Shown piece by piece: positions 31,549-44,100 of a stretch of DNA of 64,000 nucleotides. Source of the stretch: Beta vulgaris subsp. vulgaris (taxonomy: Eukaryota > Streptophyta > Magnoliopsida > Caryophyllales > Amaranthaceae); contig NC_079202.1 in NCBI RefSeq assembly GCF_026745355.1, positions 38,342,543-38,406,542 of the forward strand. Reading direction: 5' to 3'. The notes under the pieces are model-generated. The model did no database searches and was not told where the DNA came from. It worked only from the letters and a program-made list of their open reading frames with translations. Position 1 is the first letter of the stretch; every line of letters starts with the position of its first letter. Both the position numbers and the translations under genes were made by a program.

Positions 31549-32094
31549 TAGGGGTGTAAGTAGATTGGACTGGATTGGAATTTGCCAAATCCAAATCCAG
31601 TCTAATGTTTTTTGGACTCGAGAAATTAAGTCCAAGTTTGATTGAAATTAAATATTTTTTTTAATTCAATCTAGTCCGATAATTTTTTCTTGAGTCTGAA
31701 TCCAGTCCAGTTCGGTCTGATTATTATATTATTTTGTTCCTCGATCTAGATTCAATGATTCGCAACGCTTTCTCATAATTGAATTTAAAAATTTAACCTC
31801 ATTATATCCATTCCATAAACTAAGTAATATACATTCTTTTATATTATATATATAAATATTATATGTATACATTATATATATAAATATTAAATATATATTA
31901 TATATATAAATACTTTTGGATTGGCTGGACTTATTGGACTCCAAAAGGATGAGTCCAAATCAAGCCCAAAAATATTTGGACTCGAAAATTTCTGTCCGAC
32001 TCCAGTCCAAAAAATATTTAGTCTAATCCAATCCGACAAGTAAGAACTGTAATGGATCGGAATTTGGACTTCTCGCATTCCGCTTACACCCCTA
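31549..32094. mobile_element. hAT-like MITE
   Basis: Ends taggggtgtaagtag and (reverse) taggggtgtaagcgg are inverted repeats. Flanking octamers acaatagt and agaatagc match at 6 of 8 positions, fitting an aged hAT target duplication. The interior has many complementary gtccaa/ttggac phrases. The I/Y-rich ORF at 31729 is TA-repeat artefact. Confidence 0.65.
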
Positions 32095-32127
32095 AGAATA
32101 GCTATCCTTGCTTTCTTTACCTTCCTT

Positions 32128-33635
32128 CACTAGTACGGAATTATCGATTTGCGTCGGACAATGGTCCGACGCCACAAGTCTCGACGCAAATCGAGAGACA
32201 TGATCTGAGTCGGATGAGGAAACAACGCAGATGAAGAGCTATTTGCGTCGGACTTAAGCGATGTCCGACGCACATGACCCGTGAACCCCCAGCTATTTTT
32301 AAGTGATTTGCATCGCATGAATCATTATGTGCGATGGAAATCAGGTATTTTTTGTTAAAAAAAATGAATTTGCGTCGCATCCGTGACTATGTGCGATGCA
32401 AATCATGCCTTTTATTTTTTTAAAAATATGCATCATTCAAACATCAGGATCTCAAACAGAATGAAAAAATTAAATTTACAGTATTGTAAAAATGAATCTG
32501 CGTTGTGTCCAAACAGAAGTTGTATTGCAAAAAAATCCAAACCATCCGTTTACAAAAAAAACTAAAAAAAAATACATGATTTACAGAAAATTAAAAAGAG
32601 AAAATTATAGAAAATCAAAAAAAAAAAAAAAATCACAGACAATCCGGAAATTGCTGAAATAAAAAAACTGATGACTTCTTCCTGTTTTGCTATCAATTGT
32701 TGCTCGTGACTCATACTCGCGCACAATACGAAAATTGCTGAAATGAGAAAAGATAAAAAAAAATTAAAATCCTAATTCAAGATCGATGAGCACTAAACTG
32801 ATGTAATTCATCGACTATGATAACGACGAAACAAAATTTGTAGAAGACTTATTATTATTACGAAAATCGAGAAAAAATTGAAAACAGAACCCTAACCATT
32901 CGTATTTTACATCGCCATGGATGTCAGCGCGTTTCTCGTTGCACGAAGATGGAGCGAGTTGCTTCGCCATGGTGGTGATCTGAGGATGAAAGATATGATA
33001 GATCGAGAGAGGTCAAAGGATGAGATGGTCGAAGGATCGAGAAGGTCCGAAAAATTCCTCGTGAATTTTCGAGTTGTCTGGGATGGGGAGATGAGAGGGT
33101 CGAAGGAACGAACGGATCGCAGTTAGGGAATTTTCAGATTGATAAAGTTCGATGAGAGAGGGAGAGATAGAGGGGGAGACAAAGAGAGGGAGGAAGAAGT
33201 GGCGTTCAGAGAAGGAGTTTTAGGTTAAGAGGGAGATGTGGAGTTGGAGTTTTAGGTTAAGAGGGAGAGGGTGAGATAGATATTTGTTCAGGATCGAAAA
33301 TAAGGATGGCCCAACTGATGTGCGTCGGATGGGCTTGGGGTCCGATGCCAACCAATAATTTGCAACGCACCTTAACGACGTGCGACGCAAATGAGGCTTC
33401 GATAGTCTCAAAATTTGTCAACGATGTGCGTCGGATGGGCCTCAGGATCCGACGAGCATGAGCGATATGCGTCGCACTTCATCTGGATTCGACGCATATG
33501 GCTCGTATCTGGTGCTTGTGAGCAGTTGTTTTGCGTCGCACTCTGTCTCCCATGCGATGCAAATTATGTTTTCGCGTCATTTCCGTTGTAGTGCGACACA
33601 CTTGCGGGGACGCAAATTGTCCTTTTTAACTAGTG
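32128..33635. mobile_element. CACTA element, non-autonomous, 1508 bp
   Basis: Left end CACTAGTACGGAATTATCG and right end (reverse) CACTAGTTAAAAAGGACAAT, with CTT duplicated at 32125-32127 and 33636-33638. Both subterminal regions carry many copies of gcgtcggac or gtccgacgc and tgcgtcgca-type motifs in both orientations. The interior (32400-33250) shows no transposase; the ORF at 32917 (arginine/glutamate-rich, 69 codons) has no family features. Confidence 0.85.
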
Positions 33636-33638
33636 CTT

Positions 33639-33953
33639 CCTCCCTAAACACTCAATTTCATCATGATGTAATAAATATTTTTCATCCTTTCATTCTTAAA
33701 TCATGTTTCTCACTCTTCACGTCTCTTTTTTTTTCTCCATCTTTTTATTTGATTTTGCCCTATTAATATTGTGTGATGTAAAATTACTTATTAAGTGTAT
33801 TTCTAATATTATATGCGCTCTAGCATTTGTTAAAGTTACGTTTTCTTTGTTATGTTGTCACATGGCTTTTCAATTGCCGTGGAAATAAATGGTGGAACAA
33901 AATGGCGAGACTAACAAGAGGATTTCCAATATCACTTAATCTAGCTTAGCTTT
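33639..33953. other. Unassigned DNA
   Basis: T-rich with no recognisable features. Confidence 0.3.
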
Positions 33954-34345
33954 ACATTTTGTTTGGTATTTTTTTAGTAAAGGAAGGGAAAAGAAAGGAA
34001 GAGAAATGAAAGGAAAGGAAAAAAAGAGAGAAGAAGGTAGTTGTAATTTTCAATATTTGGTATAATTAGTGGATTTAAGGAAAATCACATGTTTGCTTGT
34101 CATTAGTAAAGGAAAGGAAATGAAGGAAATATAGAAAATATAGGTAAAAAGCTTGTTAGTTTTCTTTTCTGTCAAATTACTCCGATTTTGGGAGGAAAAT
34201 AAAGTAAGGATTTAAGAGTATTTTTTTTCCTTCTACCTCCTATCCTTTCAAATCAAATTCCTTTTATTTTCTTTTAACCAACATGAGAAAGTTTATTTTT
34301 ACTTTTTCTTTCTTTTTCATTCAAATCCTTCCTACCAAACAAAGT
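33954..34345. mobile_element. MITE with TTTGTTTGGTA ends
   Basis: Left acattttgtttggta and right (reverse) acactttgtttggta, with extended purine/pyrimidine complementarity (aaaggaaggg / ccttcctacc). Boundaries are approximate; TSD not determined. A related but diverged copy lies at 38683-38968. Confidence 0.6.
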
Positions 34346-35567
34346 GTTATTCTTTTGCTACTTTTAACGAGGTGACCATTGTAACTTAATTAGATGACCA
34401 AAGATGTACCAGATGGGACAAACTACAAAGGGTGATAGAGATTAGAGAAAACTATAGTGGCCCGAAATAATTGACGTATCACAATCAGAATTAAAGAATT
34501 TTGGCCATATTCATTATTGATTGGCAATAATTAACACCGCATACAGGAATCGCACTCGATTTTCTTCGCGCAGGAAACATTTTTGGATGCGTTGGTCGTT
34601 TGGGCAGACATTGAATGCATGCAGGAAATTATGGTACATAATTGGATAGCCCGCGGTCCACCCTTTTGATTAAGTGAGATTTAGGAAAGGTTAAAATCGC
34701 GTGGGAACCACAAAATAAATACTTGTTCTCCACTACTTTCTTTTTCTTCTTTTCTGAGAGATTGTTCTCCACTACTTTTGTAACTTTTAATTTAGTCCTA
34801 CGTTACTTACAAATAGTCTTATTACATAAATCTAATAACTTTTCGTTGCTTCACATTTTCATATTGCATTTAGCATTAAAAAAAATTATTATTTTGCTAG
34901 CGTTTAATATAGCATTGTGTTTTGCATTAGGAAACCTAATACATTAAGGTGGAACAAGTAAAAATATATAACCGAGGTAATTTTGTGATTCTACACTTGT
35001 TATAAAATTAAATTATTGCCCACTTGGCATGAGTCATGCGATAAGAATGAATAATATAAAAAATATTACTGTTCATTTTAATTTATTTATATGGGTTGCA
35101 ACACTATATAATGAATGAATTTTATGTGAGATCATATTTTGAGCATATTTCAATAGTACTAGAATCAAATTATTTTGAATTACGTCTTGAGTGAGCGCGA
35201 TTTTATTATATCTAATTAAAGTTATTTCTACAAATAGTAAGCATTCACCTCTTATAATGGAAATTATACTCTAGCTTATGATACATTAATGTAAGTTCCA
35301 TCGTATCACTTAAGATATTATATATTTATGTAATTTAATATTCTTAGATTGTTTATTTAAAATATAACTCTAATATATTTATGTCCAAAACGATATATAA
35401 GTATTGAAAATCCTATTTTTTTAATACAGTTTTTAAAAATTGTCACATGATACTTTTAGATGGTTCGCATTAGACAACTTGTCTCATATGATGACATTTT
35501 TGTAATTTTACTAGCAACTTGATGAATATTCACTTAATATAATAAGATGCAACCAAGATATGATATA
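34346..35567. other. Unassigned DNA containing one copy of a dispersed duplication
   Basis: 34487-34760 is similar to 39235-39560, sharing cgattttcttcgcgcaggaa and atgcaggaaattatgg, then aaccacaaaat and cttgttctccactact. The rest is AT-rich with no recognisable features. Confidence 0.45.
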
Positions 35568-35826
35568 CTTCCTCCGTTTCAAAATAGTAGCACCATTTGA
35601 TTATTAACTCACAATTCATGAACCAACTTTGACAAGCCTTTCCTCCCCATTATATAAGAAAAAACATAGTCAAGTGAGATCTTGTTAAATTCGTTTCAAT
35701 ACAAAGATTTTTAATATTAACTTTTTATATTGTTTACTTATACACAATTAGAGATATTAAAGCTCAAAAGGTGTCTTGGCAAACGTGAAAAAGCAAGTGG
35801 TGCAACTATTTTGAAACGGATGAAGA
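35568..35826. mobile_element. Stowaway-type MITE
   Basis: Left cttcctccgtttcaaaatag and right (reverse) cttcatccgtttcaaaatag, both continuing to a TGCACCA-like block. TA adjoins both ends (35566-35567; 35827-35828). Confidence 0.8.
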
Positions 35827-35828
35827 TA

Positions 35829-36010
35829 GTCAATCAATATGATAAAATGGTGTCAAGATATGATATACTAGTCATCTAATATATCAACTTTGAAGTAACA
35901 AATCCAAAATAAAAATTTAACAATTATTTTAAAAAATTATAAATTTTTTTAATATTAATTTTTATCATAAAAATTACAGAATTGCCATGATATTGACAAA
36001 TTATCTTATA
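35829..36010. other. Unassigned AT-rich DNA
   Basis: No recognisable feature. Confidence 0.3.
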
Positions 36011-36271
36011 CTTCATCCGTTTCTTTTTAATTTACTTACTTCACTTTGGGGGAGAAACAATGAGAAATTACAAAAGTATGAAAGAGAAACTGAAAAATAA
36101 GAGAGATAAAGTAAAAAGTAGGTTAAAAATATTAAAAAGTGGATGGCGTGGGTGGAAAAAAAGGAGAAACTAGATGTGACATGTTACTAAAAATAAAAAA
36201 AAAGCAACGGTATGTAAATTATAAAAAAACATACCAAAAAAAATGTGTAGATTAAAAAGATAGGGAGGAAG
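36011..36271. mobile_element. Stowaway-type MITE
   Basis: Left cttcatccgtttctttttaa and right (reverse) cttcctccctatctttttaa. Same family as 49852 and 50283, sharing ttactcacttcac and gtggatgg/gaaaaagaggag phrases. TA precedes the left end. Confidence 0.75.
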
Positions 36272-37143
36272 TCTCTCATATGAGGATATAATTGCTTGTA
36301 CGCTTTATACTCCTGAGGCTATTCCTTCATGATAAAGGAAAGAGGCAAAAGGGCTAGCACCTTAGCACTCTATAAAATTCCCACTTTTAGAAACCCATCA
36401 ATAGCCTCACGTGTCATGTCCGATCCCCCAATGGTTGCTAATTGATCATTTTGATCGTGAGTACTAACTCTTTTGATCACTACAAAAAGAATTAGACTAT
36501 TACGCTAATACTTAGACTATGTCTTATGAGATTATTAAACTAACTTTCAACAAAATTAAGTCTGAGTTTAAAAAAAAAATCACGATATTAAATTACGCAC
36601 TTACACGCAACAAACATTAGTTGATCAATTTAATTAGCAAACAGAAAATCAAGTTCAATAACAGAATCATAGTTCATTAATGCTAGATTAAGTTAAGCAA
36701 AGATTAATTAGGGAGAATAAAGACTTATTTTATTATCTAAATTACACATATAGAAAGACTATAATTGATACTTTTATTTGATGTGTTTCTTAGTAAGGCC
36801 AATATTATAGTAGGGATAACTAGTAATATCAGTCAATATAACTATCTAACATTTTCTTGAAAACATGTAAGTGATTTCAGGTTCCTATATCGAAAGAGTT
36901 CATAATAAAGATATAGATTGCAGTACATAAAGCCGGTTACATTTCGCTAAATTTTTTCGGCAATGAGGTTGGTTGCCATCTTTAATCTGATTAATATAGT
37001 GTAAGGGACCACATAATTATTACACGTCAACTTATTATTAGTACTTATTCATTTTTTGCATGATAAGAAGAAAGACCATGTTTAAACTATAAATCTCACG
37101 ATATTTGTTCTACTATTTACTGATCAGGGAGATTTGGAGGTTG
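36272..37143. other. Unassigned DNA
   Basis: No ORF, TIR or RNA gene recognised over ~870 bp. Confidence 0.3.
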
Positions 37144-37310
37144 ATTGAGTGACCTTAAGGGTTGCCAACCCTTTTATTGTTGAATTTTCATTGGTTAGGA
37201 ATACATTAAAACATTATTTTTATATATCCTCTCTCCTCGTTTATTACATACATATCAATATTTTATTTTAATGTGTCTAAGAGGGTTGACAATCCTAAGG
37301 GTTACTCAAA
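37144..37310. mobile_element. Small TIR MITE
   Basis: Left ttgagtgaccttaagggttg and right (reverse) ttgagtaacccttaggattg, each continuing into CAACCC, giving ~30-bp inverted ends with about six mismatches. TSD unclear. Confidence 0.6.
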
Positions 37311-37653
37311 CATTTCCCGCTTGAGTTTAGGGTGGAAAATAATGGAATTCCAACCTCTAAACACCACATGTGGCAGGATTTGAACCTAAAACTTCTAAAA
37401 AATTTAAGATAAAAAGTTTTTTCAAGTGGTCAATTTAAGTGCTACTTAGGTATTTCAGGTACCTGAGTTCCCAACTCTAAATTATTGTTGGTAGGGTTGT
37501 GTCATACATTCAGTAGGTGTACGTATGTCGGTAGCTGTGTACTACGGTTTTATGATTATTGGTTGTTAGAATTTAGAAAATCTAAGTCTTTCATGATTAT
37601 TGGTTGTTAGAATTTAAAAAATCACAAGCCTATCGGTATGATGTCCTTGTACA
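37311..37653. other. Unassigned DNA with a short direct repeat
   Basis: The phrase gattattggttgttagaatt occurs twice (37554-37573, 37594-37613). Nothing else recognised. Confidence 0.35.
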
Positions 37654-37832
37654 AGGATGACAATTCAATTCGGATTCAATCCAAGTCCAATTTTATTCGA
37701 GTGAAAAAAATGAGTCGAGTCTAAGTCCGAGTCGAAGGAGATACAGAGTCAGATCTATTAAGATATCCAATTCATCCGATCCGACTCTTACAATTCGACC
37801 CGACATTCGTATCCGGCTTTCGAGCAATTAGT

Positions 37833-37905
<73 letters not shown>

Positions 37906-38110
37906 ACATCCGAGTCGGATCGGATGAAAGGGGTGAAGCAAAGTCAGATAGGATGTTAGGATTTTAAGTTGGATCAAATTCGAATTTTCAGAATCAGATG
38001 TTGGAGTGCGAGTCCAAATTAGAACCCAATTTCTTGTTGGGTTGGAGTTGGATGTTGGAGTACGAGTTAGATTTATAAATCCAGTCCATGTCCGACTCAT
38101 TGTCATCCCT
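37654..38110. mobile_element. hAT-like MITE with internal (TA)n
   Basis: Ends aggatgacaat and (reverse) agggatgacaat. The interior has repeated gagtc/gactc and ggatcggat phrases. A (TA)n tract lies at 37838-37902. An 8-bp TSD is not convincing. Confidence 0.5.
37838..37902. repeat. (TA)n microsatellite
   Basis: About 32 TA units. Confidence 0.95.
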
Positions 38111-38274
38111 AACTACAACATCTAATAGTCAATTGACAAAAAAGAGACACAAATTTAAATTGTAACTCTTATGTAAATGTATTTGTACATTTTCTTGATG
38201 GTTAAAGAAATATAGCTAAAATACTTCTGGTTGACAAGTCTTTACCTTGAATGATTCGATACATGAGTTCTCTC

Positions 38275-38552
38275 ATGGTACACCCGGGTGTAACATGAGC
38301 ATGGTACACCCAAGGGTATTTTTGTAATAAATTAGAACTTTAGGTGCTCATTTGACACCAAAATTTGCTCATATGGCATTTTGCTCATTTACTCATTTGC
38401 TCATTTTGTAATAAAAGTGTGCTCATTTTCTTAAATGAGTAGAAATGTTTGCTCATTTATTCATTTCGCTCATTTGCTCATTTGTTCATTTTGATCATTT
38501 GGAGAAAATAGTCTTGGGTGTACCATGAGCATGGTACACCCAGGTGTACTAT
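38275..38552. mobile_element. Unclassified TIR element with palindromic ends
   Basis: ~45-bp inverted ends. Left atggtacacccgggtgtaac then atgagcatggtacacccaag; right (reverse) atagtacacctgggtgtacc then atgctcatggtacacccaag. Each end itself holds GGTACACC/GGGTGTACC complementary blocks. The centre is a tandem of tcatttgctcatttgctcat. TSD not determined. Confidence 0.65.
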
Positions 38553-38682
38553 AAATATTCTCAGATTTTATCTTTATTATATCAGGGAAGAAGAGGGGGA
38601 CACCAAAAATGATAATTCTTTCCACCCTTAAGCAATAAAATACAAATTCACCATCTTTTATCATTATATCCTCAATTAACAG

Positions 38683-38968
38683 CTTGTTTGGTAGAAAGGA
38701 TTTGGAAAGAAAAGAAAGGAAGTGGAAGGAAATTTGTTACTTTTATAACGTTTGATTCATTAAGAAAAATTAAGTGAAAGGAAATGGAAGGAATTGGAAG
38801 GAAATACTCTTTAATAAAAATTTCACTTTCCTTTCCTGCCAAAAGTGGGGGAATTTAGAAGGAAAGAGAAAATTTATACCAAACATGAGAAGTTAAGGTT
38901 TTTTTCCTTTCTCTTCCATCTTTCTCTTTTCTCTTCCATTCCTTTACTAAAAATGAACCAAACACACT
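38683..38968. mobile_element. MITE with TGTTTGGT ends
   Basis: Left cttgtttggtagaaagg and right (reverse) gtgtgtttggttcatt, with complementary ggaaagaaaag / cttttctcttcc flanks. Related to 33954-34345. Confidence 0.5.
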
Positions 38969-39705
38969 GCAACAAAATATTTAAATCATCATTGATTTTA
39001 TTAGTTATGATGACTACAATTTTATTGTAACCAATAAAGACAAACATATTACAAAAATCATTTACAAATGGTACACGAATTTAAAAACTGTATATTTTTA
39101 CCTGAATTCCAATGAATGATTGTTTGAATGAGGGGACAACATCAAAAGTTTGATTTTACGAAACATATTCTTTGCAAGGTTGGCAAATATACAGAGTGGA
39201 ACGAAAACAAATGAATGAACAGTTGCCAAGGGTTATTGGCGAGTCACTATAATCAAACACTAACTAATTTTGGCCTCATTTTACATTGATTGAGTATTTG
39301 ACGATAATTAACATCAATTAGGTAATTCACACACGATTTTCTTCGCGCAGGAAACATTTTCAAACATCAACTTTCAGAACTGGATAGGTTTTGTTTGGTA
39401 GATTTTGACTCCATGCAGGAAATTATGGGATATAATCAAGAGAAAGTGCTAGTCTCTGTCTGTCGATTTCTCCCACGGCATCCAGATCTACGAGAGATCG
39501 CGTGTGGATTGCGAACCACAAAATCAAATGCTTGTTCTCCATTACTTGTGTTTTAATTTAACCCATGAGCTTTGCCTAATTCCTTTCCGAAAAGAATTTA
39601 TATAAATGTTCTAACTATGAACAAAATTTAATATTTTTTTAATGACATTAATAATTTGATAAAAGCTAACATGCACCCAGAAGCGCTAGCTAGATAAAAA
39701 CACTA
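38969..39705. other. Unassigned DNA containing second copy of a dispersed duplication
   Basis: 39235-39560 is similar to 34487-34760 (see there); the rest shows nothing recognisable. Confidence 0.45.
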
Positions 39706-40031
39706 ACGGCCCGTTTGGTAGTTGTTAATAAATTGAGGTAATGAGAATGAATTTTAAGTGTAATTTTATTAGGGAAGCACCCTTAAAATCTCCATGGACA
39801 AGCAATGTCACCCCTAAACTTGTGTTTTTGACTCAAAGGGAAAGCAATTTTCGTTACCACTCATTACCACCTACAAGGTGGTATTGGATGGGAATGAAAA
39901 TCCAAGAAGGAAAGTGGACACTTTAGGATAAATTAGTATTACCATAGGAATGAACAATGATATTTTTCACAAATTCACAGACAAATTCATTCTCACTACC
40001 TCTATTTATGACCAACTACCAAACGGGCCGT
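39706..40031. mobile_element. MITE with ACGGCCCGTTTGGTAGTTG ends
   Basis: Left acggcccgtttggtagttgt and right (reverse) acggcccgtttggtagttgg, then (t)aataaat/cataaat. TIR sequence resembles Tourist/PIF or hAT MITEs; flanking bases do not settle which. Confidence 0.7.
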
Positions 40032-40370
40032 ATATAATATTATAATTTAGAATCAATCATACACAAATAAAAGAGATGAATGTTTTCAAACTTTAGAAAT
40101 CATTATGAAAAATTCATATGATTTCGAGTTCTTCCCAAATCCATTCCAACTAAGAAATATTACACTATAATCCCAACTTAATGGTCACTTTTTTCATATT
40201 GCTCCATTGACATATTAGTACTTGTTATAGCAGGTAACTATTCATTCAAGAGACATGTGCATAGCACATGACCTAATTTTAGGGTGTGTAATTTTTTTTA
40301 AAAAGAGACAAAAGAGAAAAAGGAAAGAACAGGAGCAGGACACCATAAACAGTGATGAATTAGGGAGGAA
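40032..40370. other. Unassigned DNA
   Basis: No recognisable feature. Confidence 0.3.
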
Positions 40371-41075
40371 GCCGGGAGGTGGGAGTGTCAAGTGTGGTGG
40401 CACGCTTGAGGTGGGAGAGATGGGTGGTTTGTGATGGCAAACATGGCGGACTGGAGGGAGATGACGGAAGACATTAGGACGCGGTCGTTTCCTTTCCTGG
40501 CATTGGAGGCTTTGGCGTTGGCGGTGTGTCGTTAGGGTTTCATGGCTTGGCTTTAGCGTTGGCGATGGCGTTAGAGGTGGCGGTGGCTTTGGCGTTGGCG
40601 TTGGTGTTTGAGAACGACAGAGGAGAGAGGAGGATGTGTGGTTGTGGTGTTTGAGAACGACATAGGAGAATGTGTGGTGGGGATGTTTGAGAAAGAGAGA
40701 ACAAGAGAGGAGCGATGAAGGAAGAGTGAGGGAGAGGAGGATGTGTGGTAGGCCCCGTGAATGAGAGAGAATGAGGATTACGGTAGAGTGAGGAGGGGGG
40801 AGATTGAGGTTGAGTGAGGAGGGTTATGTGGGCTGGGGGTTGTAAGGGAAGGAAATGGGCCGCGCGTTCTTTTAGGAAAATCTGATGCGGTCATTGAAAC
40901 CGCATCAAATTCTTAAAAAACCGCATCAGTTTTATTAATCTGATGCGGTCCACAAGAGGACCGCATCAGATTTTCCTTCCAGCTTTCCTTCCCATTTTTT
41001 AATTGATTTTCTGATGCGGTTTTATAAAAACCGCATTTGTTACTAAAGTGACAGATGAGGTTTTTTCCACTAGTG
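40371..41075. mobile_element. CACTA-like right part, copy 1
   Basis: Ends ttttttccactagtg (41061-41075), like a CACTA terminus. The subterminal region has alternating tgatgcggt/accgcatca motifs. The purine-rich 5' part contains tandem ggcgttggc units. It shares ~650 bp and the following LINE sequence with 51540-52037. The left terminus is not found. Confidence 0.55.
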
Positions 41076-41170
41076 ATGTTTGGGTCGTGGAGAAGAAATT
41101 GGACAACATGTGGGTGAAATCGATCCACCCTGTCTACATTAGAGATCATATATGATGGGATTATTAGCCC
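41076..41170 (+). pseudogene. LINE-B-type ORF2 fragment
   Basis: Matches 52038-52130: the frame containing NMWVKSIHPVYIRDH corresponds to the WVKWFHPVYIKDH segment upstream of the LINE zinc-binding domain. It is cut by the LTR retrotransposon at 41176. Confidence 0.7.
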
Positions 41171-41175
41171 AAGGT

Positions 41176-44100
41176 GTAACGCCTCGATCCTCAATCACAA
41201 TTAGTACAAACCTTAATAAAATAGTCTCCTAATTTGACTCGAAATTTCGACAGCACTTCCTCTGAAAATTGGACAACCCAAAGTGGGAAATAATTTAAAC
41301 CTGTTTACAAACTCAATAAAATATAATATTCTTCATCTCAAAACCTAAAACCGTCAACGCTTTCGCGGAAACAACCTCAAGAGGGAATCAAGCCCAATGG
41401 CAATAATCAGTATTACAAACTAATCAAAGAAATCTTCAATCAAAACCTCAACAAGACCAATGGCACTAATCAGTATTACAAACTAATCAAAGAAGTCTTC
41501 AATCAAAACCTCAACAAGACTAATATAACTAATACATATTTAAACCCAAGTACAATTTACATTTGGAAGTCTTCGAATATAAAGTTCCTCTATGAATTTC
41601 CGTCCTCACCTTAAACTTCGCGAATCCAACAAGAAACCTGCTCTAATGTCAACTGCTCACCATTATACAAAGTATATGGATCATTACAGGTTCAACCCCA
41701 CACGGGAAAGAACAACACAAACAAAACACAAACATAACACATGTCAGCAAAAGCTGAGTACCAACACTCTACCTTAAGCAAAACCAGAAAACATCAAGAT
41801 ATATACTTCAAAAGATAAAAGTACTACTCAAATTCTCATTATATTCTTATATAAAGTTTCCCTTTTATAAACTTTCTATGTCAATCTATATCCATTCAAA
41901 GCCAAAGGATTACGTATTTCGAAGCTACATTAATTATATTCAATGCTCGTAATCATAAAGTTCCAAAACAAATTACATAGTCATGATAAGTAAAAGAACC
42001 ATATAAATCATGTAGACAAGAATATAGTCAAATAGAGTTACCAATTCAATAAGTTTCATCACCGAAATCACAATGTAATCGAGTAGCATGTTCACGACGT
42101 TCGAGTATCCTAATATATTAATAATGGATTCATCGAGTCCATAATCACGAGTAATCCATCTTTGATAATCAAATACGAGACTTGGAATAAATATTAGTTA
42201 TTATCAAGTTCAAAGATCATTTCATCAAACAAGAGTTATCAAATAATCCAAAGATCAAGTCAGAGTGCATCCGGGAGCCCCGGCCGACCCACTAAATAGC
42301 AAATGATAGACCCGGGAGTCCCGGCCGGTCTATAATAATGTAAACCCGGGAGCCCCAGCCGGTTTACCAATAATACCAATGGCCAATAACCTATAGTGTG
42401 CACACCCCTCAACTCAAGCTTTTATGTGACCCGGGAGCCCCGGCCGGCCACGCTAGAGAAAAGGACGGTTTAGTATCTTGCCACATGCGGCGAATATCAA
42501 TCAATCCAATATCTTCCCAATTCGGGCGAAGATAATATAACAAAACATCTATATTTCCAATAGTTAGTCCATGCAATCTTTCATTTTCCACGATTGATAT
42601 CTTTTAAGAAATCAAGAGCAAAAAGATGTAATCTTTCTTTCACAATGATCCAAAAATCAATAATCTCTCTAAGAATCAATTTCTAAAATCAATCAAACCA
42701 AATAATGTTTCTCAGGGTTCCAAAATCACATGAGCGAACCCATATATTTAACAACATTATAGTTCATAATATATATTTCAATCCAAATCAAATCTACACA
42801 AATCCAAATCTTTTTTTTTTTTTTATGTAAGTGAAACCACTAACAATTCAACCCATACACCTTTACGTTTACATCAATAAGTCAAGAGACCAATATATAT
42901 TTCATAAAATCTATCACCATTAAATATAACACAACTCACATGACTCGTATTATCCCTCTATAAGCACGCTAACAGATTACTAATTCACAAGACATAGAAG
43001 ATTCATTCACTTTCCCTTCAAGCTACTAATGATTACATTTTAAACTTTACCGAGGTTCACTATATCCTAGATCAATTACACGAAACTACTTTTAAATTAC
43101 TACAAATTCCATATTTTGAACTCTTTCATAAATAACAATCTGATTGTGGACCTACAGCTTCAGTAATCACATAAGAAAAAGCTATTACTTTGCATAATAC
43201 AAGGACTGATGTATTAAGATTATAACTAGTCTTCCTTGTCCTAAAGTATCATTCTGAGATTCAGAAATCTTTGAGACTACAATTCACTCATTATGCTATT
43301 TCTAATAAATCTAAAATTTCAAGGTTGTACTATAGTCACCCAGTTCAACTGCTTTTCACCATATGTTCTCAAAACTAACTCAACGTAATTCTGGTTTAAT
43401 CACCATCAGAAACATAATCCTTACATGCATTCATACTTCAATAAGTCAAAGCACTTATATGCAAAATCAGTATCTCAACCTCACCAAGGTTCAAGAAATA
43501 AAACAAAGAGAAGAACAAGGTAAGTGTGGCACAATTTCAGTTTTTAAATCATTAACAAACAAGAACTAATATACTAACAATCGAACATCTTTTAAGCCAA
43601 CAAATTAACTCAATCTCCAAATTTTCCATAAAAGAAAATAAAGAAAAGAGGATAAGTGTGGCACCTCACGACGGGCAAACTCGAGCGACCTGCCACCACA
43701 ATCGGAGCTCTGGGGTCCACGAAGCAACAACGAAGACAACAACACCACACAACAACAAACAAGCTGAGAGAGAAATTCAGAGTACCGCGCACGGTGGCAG
43801 CACCAGCAACGCCGCCACAGAGTAACAGCAGCAACACACAACACAGCAGAGGAGAGAGGAAAAAGGCAGGGAGCAACACCGCTAGCTTGCGGTGGCAGAC
43901 GACGAAGCTCCGACGAGCCTAGGAAAACCGACGAGTTCCAACAGCAACCCAGGGAAGAGAAATAGAGACGGTGGTCAAGGTGGAAGAGAATGAATGAGGG
44001 TTTGGTTTTCCATGGGAGAGAGAAACGGTAGGGGGGTTTTGTTTTTTTTTTTTTTTTCTTTTGTTTCTTGACCGACTAAAACAATAAAAGGGGTGGTGTT

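Noticed and set aside
43605..43922. ORFs on both strands, repeated at 47481-47996
   Set aside because: They lie inside the gypsy LTRs, are low complexity, and have no family resemblance.
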